Below are positions 25,489 through 32,639 of a stretch of 32,639 bases of DNA, piece after piece (within the stretch, counting starts at the first letter, position 1; the number at the start of each line of letters is the position of its first letter). The notes under the pieces were generated by a model. That model was given only the letters and a program-made list of their open reading frames with translations. It ran no database searches and had not been told where the DNA came from. The stretch is from Kibdelosporangium aridum (GTDB lineage Bacteria; Actinomycetota; Actinomycetes; Mycobacteriales; Pseudonocardiaceae): contig NZ_FWXV01000026.1 of assembly GCF_900176515.1 (NCBI RefSeq), forward strand, positions 1 through 32,639, given 5' to 3'. A program made the position numbers and the translations under genes.

Positions 25489-25499
25489 TCCCAGTCACA

Positions 25500-26378
25500 A
25501 GTCAAAGATCCTGGCCGCGCGACCCCGCGGCGTACTTCCCGCAGCGGCGTAGCCCCAGCCGTCCACGCGGCGAGCACGGGGTCCATGATTCGCCACGCTT
25601 CCTCCGCTTCGTCGCCGCGGATGGACAACGTGGCGTCTCCCTCGAAGACGTCGAGCAGCAGGCGGCTGTAGGCGGGAAGAGTCTGCGGGGCGAGATCGGG
25701 GGCGAGGCATGCTGGTTCGAGGTCGAACGGGTCTCCGGCGCCGTTGAGGTTGATCGACAGATCGATGCGGTCGGGATCGATCATCATCCGCAGGACGTTG
25801 GGCATCGGCTCCTGCTGCTGGCCGAAGACCGGGTGCGGTACGTCTCGGAAGCGCACGGCGATGTGGCTCCGGCTGGCAGCGAGTGCTTTGCCGGAACGGA
25901 GCCGAAACGGCACGCCGGCCCACCGCCAGTTGTCGATCCAGCAGGTCATGGTGGCGTAGGTCTCGGTTTCCCGGGCAGGGTCGACTCCGGGCTCTGCTGT
26001 GTAGTCGGGTACCGCTCGATCGCCGATGCGGCCGGCGGTGTAGCGGGCGCGGGTGGTGTAGCGGGCTACCTCGTCGGGGGTCAGGCGCGCACCGCGCGCA
26101 GGACGTCGACCTTGCGGTCACGCAGGTCTCGTGGGGTGAGGGTGTGCGGGGGCTCCAACGCGACCAGGCACAGCAGTTGCAGCAGGTGGTTCTGCAGCAT
26201 GTCGCGCAGGGCGCCGGCACGGTCGTAATAGCTGGCCGTCCCTCGAGAGTGAGCGTCTCGTCCCAGACTATGTCCACCGACTCGATGTGCTGAGCGTTCC
26301 AGAGCGGTTCGAAGATCCGGTTCGCGAAGCGCAGGCCGAGCACGTTCTGCACGGTCTGCTTGGCCAGGAAGTGGCGCC
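25500..26378 (-). pseudogene. zwf: Glucose-6-phosphate dehydrogenase (zwf) remnant, multiply frameshifted
   Basis: Three frame segments in order match the C-terminal domain of Zwf. About 26378-26250 encodes HFLAKQTVQNVLGLRFANR and FEPLWNAQHIESVDI. About 26230-26085 encodes YYDRAGALRDMLQNHLLQLL. About 26085-25540 encodes DRAVPDYTAEPGVDPARETE, CWIDNWRWAGVPFRLRSGK and FEGDATLSIRGDEAEEAWRI. The NAD(P)-binding half is missing, a short piece is deleted between the first two segments, and the extreme C terminus is out of frame. It cannot make active enzyme. Its nearness to the Usp remnant suggests a lost stress/pentose-phosphate cluster. Confidence 0.75.
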
Positions 26379-26740
26379 CACGGCAACCAAAACGCCACCG
26401 CCCGCCAGCCAGCCGTGCACGCACAGCACGAATCCGCCGCCTGCCGGGTGCACGCCAACCATCCCTGCCAGTCCACCGCCGGCCTCGGACGCCGTTCACC
26501 CTCGCCGCCAGTTGCCGCCGCAACCGCGAACGACGACCACGGGCCACTCCTCCGATAGGGGTTCCTGGACGTCATATCCAGCTTCAAGGTGCCGTCCGCG
26601 GGCCGACAAAAAGTCGTGCCGTTCCGGCGCCGTGCTGATCACATCTTCGCCTGGGTACGTTGCCTCCGGACGAGGGACTGTGCTGACTGTCGCGCTGGGT
26701 CACCGATCAGGTCACGGAGATCGCGGGCGAACTGGATCCT
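26379..26740. other. Spacer between the zwf remnant and IS-C
   Basis: No supported gene. Short frames have coding-like codon bias but no start, stop or family. Confidence 0.35.
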
Positions 26741-27960
26741 GCGCTTGCCGAAAATCTCATCCGTGCTGGTCAGATGCTGTACACAGTGAATCAGCACCGT
26801 TCACTTACGGTCCTACGGCAGGATGACCGGCCGTGCTGCTGCGACTGGCCTACCTCGGCCTGACCAACACCTTCGCCATGCTCCGTCTGCTACCGATGAG
26901 CAACCAGGACAAAGACATCGAGATCCTCGCCCTGCGGCACCAGATCGGAGTACTGCAACGGCAACTCGGCAATACCAGGGTGCGGTTCAGTCCGGCTGAC
27001 AGGGCGTTACTCGCCGCACTCCTGCGCCGGCTACCACGCCAGGCCCTTGCACAGACTCCGTCTGCTGGTGCGCCCAGACACGATCCAGCGCTGGCACCGC
27101 GACCTACTCCGCCGACGCCACGCCAGGATGTCGCGACCGAAACGGCCGGGCCGACCGCGCATCATCCGGTCTATCCGAGTCCTGGTTCTGCGCCTGGCCA
27201 AGGAGAACCCGAGTTGGGGCTACCGCCGCATCCACGGCGAACTCCTCGTCCTCGGCATCAAAGTCGCCGCATCGACCGTGTGGCAGATTCTCACTAACGC
27301 CGACATCGAACCCGCACCCGAACGCGCCTCCAGCACCTGGACCCAATTCCTCCACTCCCAAGCCGAGGTCCTACTGGCCTGCGACTTCCTCGAAACCATC
27401 ACCCTTACCGGCACACGCATGTACGTCCTGGCCGTGATCGAACACGCCCACCGCAGGATCCGCATCCTCGGCGCCACAGCACATCCCACCGCCGCCTGGG
27501 TCACCCAAGCCGCCCGCAACCTCCTCATGGACCTCGAAGACGCCCACTGCCGAGCGCGATTCCTGATCCGCGACAGAGACGGCAGATTCCCTGAGCTGTT
27601 CGATGCCATCCTCGCCGACGCCAGCATCGAGGTCGTGCTGAGTGGTGTTCAGATGCCCAGGATGAACTCGATCGTCGAACGCTGGATACAAACCTGCCGA
27701 CACGAACTACTCGACCGGACACTGATCTGGAACCAGCGACACCTACTCCACGCACTCCGCGAATACGAGCGCTTCTACAACTCTCACCGACCTCACCAAG
27801 GCATCGCCAACGCCCGACCATTACAACCACTGCCCACGCCCATCACCGATCCAGCGCAGATCAATCAACTCGACATCCGCCGACACCAACGTTTGGGCGG
27901 AATCCTCAACGAGTACCACCACGCCGCTTGACCTGCACGGATGACATTTTCGGCTAGCGC
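26741..27960 (+). mobile_element. IS-C: 1.2-kb insertion sequence with ~33-bp imperfect terminal inverted repeats
   Basis: The left end GCGCTTGCCGAAAATCTCAT and the inverted right end GCGCTAGCCGAAAATGTCAT match over about 33 bases with four mismatches. One transposase gene lies between. The right end abuts a group II intron ORF cut in its reverse transcriptase domain, so the insertion or a later deletion removed the intron's 5' half. Confidence 0.8.
26833..27931 (+). pseudogene. IS-C transposase (rve/DDE integrase core), one-base frameshift
   Basis: A GTG at 26833 opens the N-terminal part (LLRLAYLGLTNTFAMLRLL, then EILALRHQIGVLQRQLG). At about 27044 an extra C shifts the frame. The C-terminal part continues as LHRLRLLVRPDTIQRWHRDL, WGYRRIHGELLVLG, ACDFLETITLTG, LIRDRDGRFP, NSIVERWIQTCRHELL and FYNSHRPHQGI to the TGA at 27931. 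The DDE residues (DF, DRD, E in VERW) are retained. If the shift is real and not programmed, the element needs help in trans. Confidence 0.8.
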
Positions 27961-28837
27961 AACGCCGACGGACCACCGCCGGAACTCCGCAAGGGTCGAT
28001 CCTCTCCCCGTTGCTGAGCAACGTGACCTTCTCGGTCCTGGACGAGCATATCGCCCATGGGCCGGGCGGCCCGTCAGCTAACAGGATAGAGCGTGCCAAG
28101 CGGCGTCGTCACGGTCTGCCCAACTACCGGCTGGTCCGGTACGCGGACGACTGGTGCCTGGCGGTGTCAGGCACCCAGGCGCACGCCGAGGCCCTGCGGG
28201 AGGAGATCGCGGGAGTCCTGTCCACGATGGGTTTGCGCCTGTCACCGGAAAAGACTCTCATCACCCACATTGACAAGGGCCTCGATTTCCTTGGCTGGCG
28301 TATCCAGCGTCACCGCAAGCGAGGCACCGGCAAGCACTACGTCTACGTCTATCCAGCCAAGAAGGCGCTGGCCGCCGTCATGGCCAAGGTGAAGACGATC
28401 TGCCGGAAGAACACGAACCTGCCGCTCGTAGTCCTGCTGCACCAGCTCAACCGGATGCTGCGGGGCTGGACCGCGTACTTCAAGTACGGATGCTCGAACG
28501 CGACCTTCAGCTACCTGCGCTCCTACCTCTGGCAGGAGATCGTCAGGTGGCAGAACCGCAAACACCGGCGCACCACATGGAAACAACTGCGCCGGCGCTA
28601 CGGCATCTGGCCCGCCGATGGTGACGTGAACCTGTTCGATCCGGCCAGGGTCAGCGCGAAGCGCTACTACTACCGGGGAACACGCATCCCGACACCATGG
28701 CCGAGCACAACATGAGGCAACCACGCGGCCCTTTTCGGGGCTTGTGGAGAGCCCGGTGCGCTTAGCGCACGCCGGGTTCGGGAGGCGGCTCGGAGAAACC
28801 CACCAGTGGCAACACCAGCAGGGCGCTCCGAGTCGAC
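27961..28837 (+). mobile_element. Truncated group II intron (3' portion) inserted in an IS-B transposase
   Basis: The retained part comprises the intron-encoded protein from RT motif 4 onward, a domain V and a domain VI-like hairpin. Domain V at 28749-28779 follows the consensus GAGCC..GTGCG...GCACG..GGGTTC. The domain VI stem is CTCGGAG (28789-28795) with CTCCGAG (28826-28832). The 3' splice boundary should lie at about 28837, where transposase coding begins. The intron's 5' half, with domains I-IV and RT motifs 0-3, is missing at the IS-C border, so it cannot splice. Confidence 0.7.
27963..28715 (+). pseudogene. Group II intron reverse transcriptase/maturase, N-terminal half missing
   Basis: The open frame begins within RT motif 4 (GTPQGSILSPLLSNV), followed by the catalytic RYADDW (motif 5). 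Next comes LSPEKTLITHIDKGLDFLGW (motifs 6-7), then the thumb and a GIIM maturase domain (LNRMLRGWTAYFKYG, then YLWQEIVRWQNRKHRRTTWK). It ends at the TGA at 28713. No start codon is suitable, since the upstream reading runs straight into the IS-C end at 27960. An HNH endonuclease is not seen. Confidence 0.85.
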
Positions 28838-29795
28838 CTCACGTGCTGCGCCGCACGAATCCACCGCCACGACTCGACTGGGCTGACCGCGCGGTACTCG
28901 CCGCCTTGGCGCGGTGGCTGCCCAGCCTGCTGCGCAGGCATCGGCTGGTGACACCAGACACCATCCTGCGATGGCACCGCCGCCTGGTAGCCCGCAAGTG
29001 GACCTATCCCAACCGAACAGGACGCCCGCCGATCGACCACACCGTCGTCGCGCTGATCGAACGAATGGCACAAGAGAACACTGGCTGGGGCTATCGCAGG
29101 ATTCAAGGCGAACTGCTCAAGCTCGGTCATCACGTATCCGCGTCGAGCATCCGCCAGGTGCTCAAACGCTTGCGGATACCGCCAGCCCCGCACCGCGACC
29201 CGGACACCTCCTGGTGACAGTTCCTGCGCACCCAGGCAACCACAATGCTGGCCTGTGACTTCTTCACCGTGGACTGCGCAGTCACACTCAAACGCGTCTA
29301 CGTGTTCTTCGTGCTCGAAGTCACCACCCGCTACGTCCACATCTCGGTACCACAACAAATCCCGACGGACCAGGGACCACCCAACAAGCCCGCAACCTCA
29401 CGATCGACATAGGCGACCGGACTGTCAGCTTCCGGTTCCTGATCCGCGACCGCGCCGGGCAATTCACCATCGCATTCGACGCCGTCTTCTCCAGCGCAGG
29501 CATCAAGGTTGTCAAGATCCCGCCCGGCTGCCCAAGGGCAAACTGCTACGCCGAGAGATTCATCGGCACAGTACGACGCGAACTCACCGACCGACTGCTG
29601 ATCATCGGCGAACGTCACCTACGAACCGTGCTGACAAGGTATGTCGCCCACTACAACCGACGCCGCCCTCATCAAGCCCGACAACTGATGCCGCCAAGAC
29701 CAGACCGGCCCATTCCCCACTCCAGACATGCCCAGATCCGCTGCCACCAGATCCCCGGCGGCTTGATCAACGAGTACGAACCCGCTGCGGCTTAA
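28838..29795 (+). pseudogene. IS-B copy 1 transposase remnant (rve/DDE), interrupted by the intron, with a stop and a frameshift
   Basis: Coding resumes after the intron as HVLRRTNPPPRLDWADRAVL, then VTPDTILRWHRRLVARKW and GWGYRRIQGELLKLGHHV. A TGA at 29215 stands where relatives have Arg (DPDTSW stop QFLRTQ). Reading continues with MLACDFFTVDCAVTLKRVYV. At about 29343 a missing base shifts the frame, after which GPGTTQQARNL, FLIRDRAGQFT, CPRANCYAERFIGTVRREL and GLINEYEPAA lead to TAA at 29795. All DDE residues are recognisable. The N-terminal portion before the intron is absent. Confidence 0.75.
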
Positions 29796-29830
29796 CGCGC
29801 AGGTCATAGCCATAGGGCCGGCTTCTGAAA

Positions 29831-30401
29831 CCCCACAAGGCGACCACGATGCTGGCGTGCGACTTCTTCACCGTGGACTGCGCGGTCACGCTGAGACGGG
29901 TCTATGTGTTCTTAGTGCTCGAGGTCGCCACCCGCTATGTCCACGTCCTGGGCACTACATCCCCATCCCGACGGCCCGTGGACCACTCAACAAGCCCGGA
30001 ACCTGCTGATGGACGTGGGTGGCCGGGCAGCTGGCTTTCGGTTCCTGGTCCGAGACCGCGCTGGCCAGTTCACTACCTCATGTGATGCCGTCTTCGCCGA
30101 TGCGGGTGTCGAGGTGGTCAAGATTCCTCCCGGATGTCCGCGAGCGAACTGCTATGCCGAGAGATTCATCGGGACAGTCAGGAGCGAGGTCACCGATCGC
30201 GTTCTGATCATTAACGAACGTCACCTGCGGGCCGTGCTTGAGCAGTATGTCGCGCACTACAACCGACGCCGTCCCCATCAAGCTCGCCAACTCCTCGCGC
30301 CACGGCCAGACCTCACGATTCCCCGGGAGGGTTGCACGCAGGTCCAGCGCCGAGTCGTACTCGGTGGCTTGATCAACGAGTACGAACCGGCAGCAGCGTG
30401 A
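29831..30401 (+). pseudogene. IS-B copy 2 transposase remnant, catalytic half only
   Basis: It begins abruptly near 29836, next to the probable 3' end of IS-B copy 1. It reads MLACDFFTVDCAVTLRRVYV, then is shifted by an extra C near 29962. It continues as HPDGPWTTQQARNLLMDVGG, FLVRDRAGQFTT, CPRANCYAERFIGTVRSEV and GLINEYEPAAA to TGA at 30401. The HTH half is lost. The two IS-B copies share sequence after their stops (AGGTCA...GGCCG...ACCCC), which marks the IS-B right end at about 29830 and 30445. Confidence 0.75.
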
Positions 30402-30445
30402 CCCGAAGGTCAGCGCCACCGGCCGACTTATGGAACCCCCACAGG

Positions 30446-30694
30446 CGTACAACTTGCATGAAAATCACTGCCCGCGGGACTGGAGCTGCAACTTTTGCGC
30501 AGCCATTGGCCACTATCCGCCACGCTAATCCCTTCAGCTATTCAATGAAAGCTGCGATGCTCCACTAAGGGTGTGCGGCCTTCATCTTTAGAAACTGAGT
30601 GTCAGGCAACGACGGAGAAGGGGAGGTGGAATGCAAAAGTGCGCGCGCCCGCGCAGATTTGTCTGGAACTTCCCCATTTTGGATGGGAGGGGCA
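30446..30694. promoter_or_regulatory. Upstream region of the secreted protein gene
   Basis: It contains TGGCCACTATCCGCCA at 30507-30522, which differs by one base from the site upstream of the LuxR regulator (16108-16123). No gene is seen. Confidence 0.45.
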
Positions 30695-31129
30695 ATGCGG
30701 AAGAAGTGGCGAGATCTCGGGCGGCCGGCCATCGTGCTCGCAGCGTGTGTCACCCTTCTCTTGGGAGTATCAGCCGTATCGGCACAAGCGGCCGACGTTG
30801 ATGCCAAGGACTTTGGAAATATTAAGGTCTGCAAGAAGGTCAACGGCTGGAGCGACGAGGATCAGAAGTTCAGATTCATCATCCGTGAGCAGCGTTCAGG
30901 GAAGATCGCCGAGTTCATGTTGAGGGGCGACGATTGTCGCGGGGAGAATAGGCTGGACGTCGGCACATACCGGGTGCGAGAAAGTGGCATTCCCGAGAAT
31001 TGCAAGATCGCTGACATCAAGGTCAATGGTCCCTATGAACGTATCAACTTGGTGAACGCTGTTGCCGTGGTCAAGGTCGAGAAGAACAAGACTACCACGG
31101 TCACCTTCGTCGACAGATGCAAGAAATAA
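30695..31129 (+). CDS. Small secreted protein with a SpaA/prealbumin-like domain
   Basis: The protein has 144 residues. The ATG at 30695 has GGGAGG about four bases upstream; a longer reading from 30599 is not supported. The signal peptide is MRKKWRDLGRP followed by a hydrophobic core (AIVLAACVTLLLGVSAVSA) and AQAADV for cleavage. The mature ~110 residues are Lys- and Asp-rich with three Cys. A beta-sandwich-like pattern is seen (IKVCKKVNGWSDEDQKFRFI, then LDVGTYRVRESGIP and KTTTVTFVDRC), reminiscent of SpaA-type or prealbumin-like domains. No LPxTG or anchor is present, so it is probably released. It is the only intact non-transposon gene between 24.5 and 32.6 kb. It is less GC-rich than its neighbours, which may indicate transfer. 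Confidence 0.78.
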   Translation: MRKKWRDLGRPAIVLAACVTLLLGVSAVSAQAADVDAKDFGNIKVCKKVNGWSDEDQKFRFIIREQRSGKIAEFMLRGDDCRGENRLDVGTYRVRESGIPENCKIADIKVNGPYERINLVNAVAVVKVEKNKTTTVTFVDRCKK

Positions 31130-31145
31130 GACGATTGAGTTAGCC

Positions 31146-31182
31146 GTCCCTCGGGGAAGGGAGAACTACTTCCCCGAGGGAC
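31146..31182 (+). terminator. 14-bp stem hairpin after the secreted protein gene
   Basis: GTCCCTCGGGGAAG and CTTCCCCGAGGGAC pair perfectly around a 9-base loop, starting 16 bases after the TAA. There is no T-run, as is common for actinobacterial terminators. Confidence 0.75.
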
Positions 31183-31265
31183 ACATAGGGTTCGGAGGGT
31201 GTGACGGTCAAATACTCATCGCTGCTGATCAACTAGCCTACTAGTCAGGTTGAGACAATCCGTGC

Positions 31266-31823
31266 ATGATCGTCTCGCTGCTGTACCGCATGATCCGGCA
31301 CCTGCTCTCGATTCCTGGAGTGCTGCTGCGCCGTGAGACCAGCAGAGACGCCGAGCTCCTGGTCCTGAGACACGAGAACACGAGCCTGTGCCGCCAACTC
31401 GGCAAACGCCTGCGCTACCAGACCGCGGACCGGCTCTGGCTCAGCACCCTGTCCAGGCTCATCCCCCACCATCGGTGGGCGTCGATCTTCCCGTCACACC
31501 AGCGACCCTGTTGTCCTGGCACCGCACACTCATCGCCCGGAAATGGGACTACACAGCCCGACGCACGAAACCCGGCCGACCCTCGACACCTGCCGCGATC
31601 CGCCAGTTCGTCCTGCGGCTCGCGAATGAGAACAGCCGATGGGGACACCGCAGGATCCACGACGAACTCGTCAGGCTCGGCTACACCGTCGCGGCAGCCA
31701 CCGTCTGGCACATTCTGCACACCGCCGGCATCGACCCCGCGCCACGCCGCACCGGCCCGACCTGGCGAGAATTCCTTGCCGCGCAAGCAAACAGCGTCAT
31801 CGCCTGCGACTTCCCGCACATCG
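31266..31823 (+). pseudogene. IS-A-family transposase (copy 2), frameshifted and cut by IS-A copy 3
   Basis: The ATG at 31266 opens MIVSLLYRMIRHLLSIPGVL and ELLVLRHENTSLCRQLGKRL. Near 31490 a C is missing (TTCCCGTC); in the next frame the protein continues as VTPATLLSWHRTLIARKWDY, NSRWGHRRIHDELVRLG and SVIACDFPHI. At 31824 the sequence turns into the terminus of copy 3, exactly between the first catalytic Asp region and the rest of the domain. The C-terminal catalytic part is not in the window and should lie beyond copy 3. The left end of this element could not be fixed. Confidence 0.8.
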
Positions 31824-32639
31824 TGTACCGCTCGAAAAGCCGTCGCAGCTGGTCAGGGCACCACAGTGAAACCGTTGGGATCATGCTCCAGTGAGCTGTA
31901 CCGACTGACCCGACGACTGCTGTCCGTCCCCGCGGTGCTGCTGCGCCGCGACGTCGTCAAGGACGCAGAGCTGCTCGTGCTCCGGCACGAGAACACCGTC
32001 CTCCGCCGCCAGATCACCGGCCAGGTCCGCTACGAGCCAGCAGATCGGCTCTGGTTCGCCGCATTGTCTTCGCTACTCCCCCGGCGCCGCTGGCACGCGA
32101 TCTTCCCGGTCCAGCCCGCGACGATCCTGGCCTGGCACCGCACGTTCATCGCATGGAAATGGGACTACAGCGCGCGCCGACGACCGATCGGGCGACCGCC
32201 CACTCACGCGGCAATCACGAAGCTTGTCCTTCGGTTGGCCCACGACAACCCGCGCTGGGGCCACCGGAGAATCCACGGCGAGCTGACCCGGCTCGGACAT
32301 CGGATCGCCGCATCGACCGTCTGGAAGATCCTCAACTCGTCCGGCATCCATCCCGCACCGCGTCGCACCGGTCCCACCTGGAAACAGTTCCTGGCCAGCC
32401 AGGCCCACGGCATCATCGCCGCAGACTTCTTCCACATCGACACCGTCCTCGGCAAACGCCTTTATGCCCTGGTGTTCCTCGAGCACGGCACGCGGCGGCC
32501 ACACATCGCCGGTGTCACCCAACACCCGACCCAGGAGTGGACGACACAACAAGCCCGCAACCTCACCGCCCAGTTCGGCACCCACTCATTCCGATTCCTG
32601 CTTCCCGACCGCGACGGGAACAACTCCTCGACGTTCGAC
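31824..32639 (+). mobile_element. IS-A copy 3, left end and most of the element; runs off the window
   Basis: The terminus TGTACCGCTCGAAAAGCCGT at 31824 matches the promoter-side end of IS-A copy 1 (17 of 18 in the core). Similarity continues through CTGGTCAGG. The element is inserted in the copy 2 transposase in the same orientation. Its right end lies beyond base 32639. Confidence 0.85.
31866..32639 (+). CDS. IS-A copy 3 transposase, open to the window edge (partial)
   Basis: The frame is open for 258 codons from a GTG at 31866 to the last base. It contains LYRLTRRLLSVPAVLLRRDV, LLVLRHENTVLRRQITGQV, IFPVQPATILAWHRTFIAW, NPRWGHRRIHGELTRLGHRI, AADFFHIDTVLGKRLYALVF and FLLPDRDGN. Unlike copy 1 it has no frameshift at the RLA..NPRWG point. 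The start differs from copy 1: a short deletion after CTCCAGTGA removes the original GTG frame, so translation may begin at 31866 or further in. The third catalytic residue (Glu) lies outside the window. It is the best candidate for a working IS-A transposase here. Confidence 0.8.
   Translation, partial: MKPLGSCSSELYRLTRRLLSVPAVLLRRDVVKDAELLVLRHENTVLRRQITGQVRYEPADRLWFAALSSLLPRRRWHAIFPVQPATILAWHRTFIAWKWDYSARRRPIGRPPTHAAITKLVLRLAHDNPRWGHRRIHGELTRLGHRIAASTVWKILNSSGIHPAPRRTGPTWKQFLASQAHGIIAADFFHIDTVLGKRLYALVFLEHGTRRPHIAGVTQHPTQEWTTQQARNLTAQFGTHSFRFLLPDRDGNNSSTFD

Noticed and set aside
28744..28837. In-frame extension of the IS-B transposase upstream to a GTG at 28744
   Set aside because: This stretch is the intron's domain V/VI structure; the match to the transposase begins only after about 28838.

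Overview
The window is high-GC actinobacterial DNA, most likely from a filamentous actinomycete of the Pseudonocardiales type. The reasons are pervasive GC-rich third codon positions, GTG starts, a conservon (G-protein-like operon with P450s), a SARP regulator, LuxR-type STAND ATPases, an ECF sigma/anti-sigma pair, and several actinobacterial rve-type insertion sequences. The species cannot be fixed from the sequence alone.

Layout. 1-2.7 kb: a proline-rich membrane-anchored protein, a 1.18-kb IS (IS-A copy 1) that splits a small gene, and the 3' half of a tRNA-Pro gene that looks like an old attachment site. 2.7-8.6 kb: a complete minus-strand conservon, cvnA-B-C-D-E, plus a second conservon-type P450 downstream. 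Both P450s lack the usual ExxR motif. 8.6-12 kb: a small Cys-containing protein, a perfect 19-bp inverted repeat, a short zinc-finger protein, and an ECF sigma factor with a membrane-anchored partner. 13-15.9 kb: eroded DNA. It holds a decayed inverted copy of the sigma/partner locus, a MITE-like element made of two IS-A 3' ends, and a chimera between a secreted Ig-like protein and the C-terminal half of a pentapeptide/channel-type membrane protein. 16.4-24.5 kb: a regulator block on the plus strand, with a full LuxR-family STAND ATPase, a TGATG-coupled paralogue that lacks the LuxR HTH, and a SARP-NB-ARC-TPR protein. Repeats precede both transcription units. 25-32.6 kb: a graveyard with remnants of a universal stress protein and of zwf, an IS-C element, a truncated group II intron inside an IS-B transposase, a second IS-B remnant, a secreted SpaA-like protein, and one IS-A copy inserted into another.

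Functional picture. The conservon probably forms a membrane-associated signalling complex (sensor-like CvnA, Roadblock CvnB, DUF742 CvnC, GTPase CvnD) linked to P450s. The large STAND regulators would control unknown, possibly secondary-metabolic, genes. No biosynthetic genes, CRISPR array or recognisable defence system are visible. The strongest unexplained items are the twin non-ExxR P450s, the HTH-less STAND partner, the inverted ghost of the ECF locus, and the nested IS/intron structures. Many pseudogenes differ from an intact reading by a single base, so either decay or assembly error must be considered for them.
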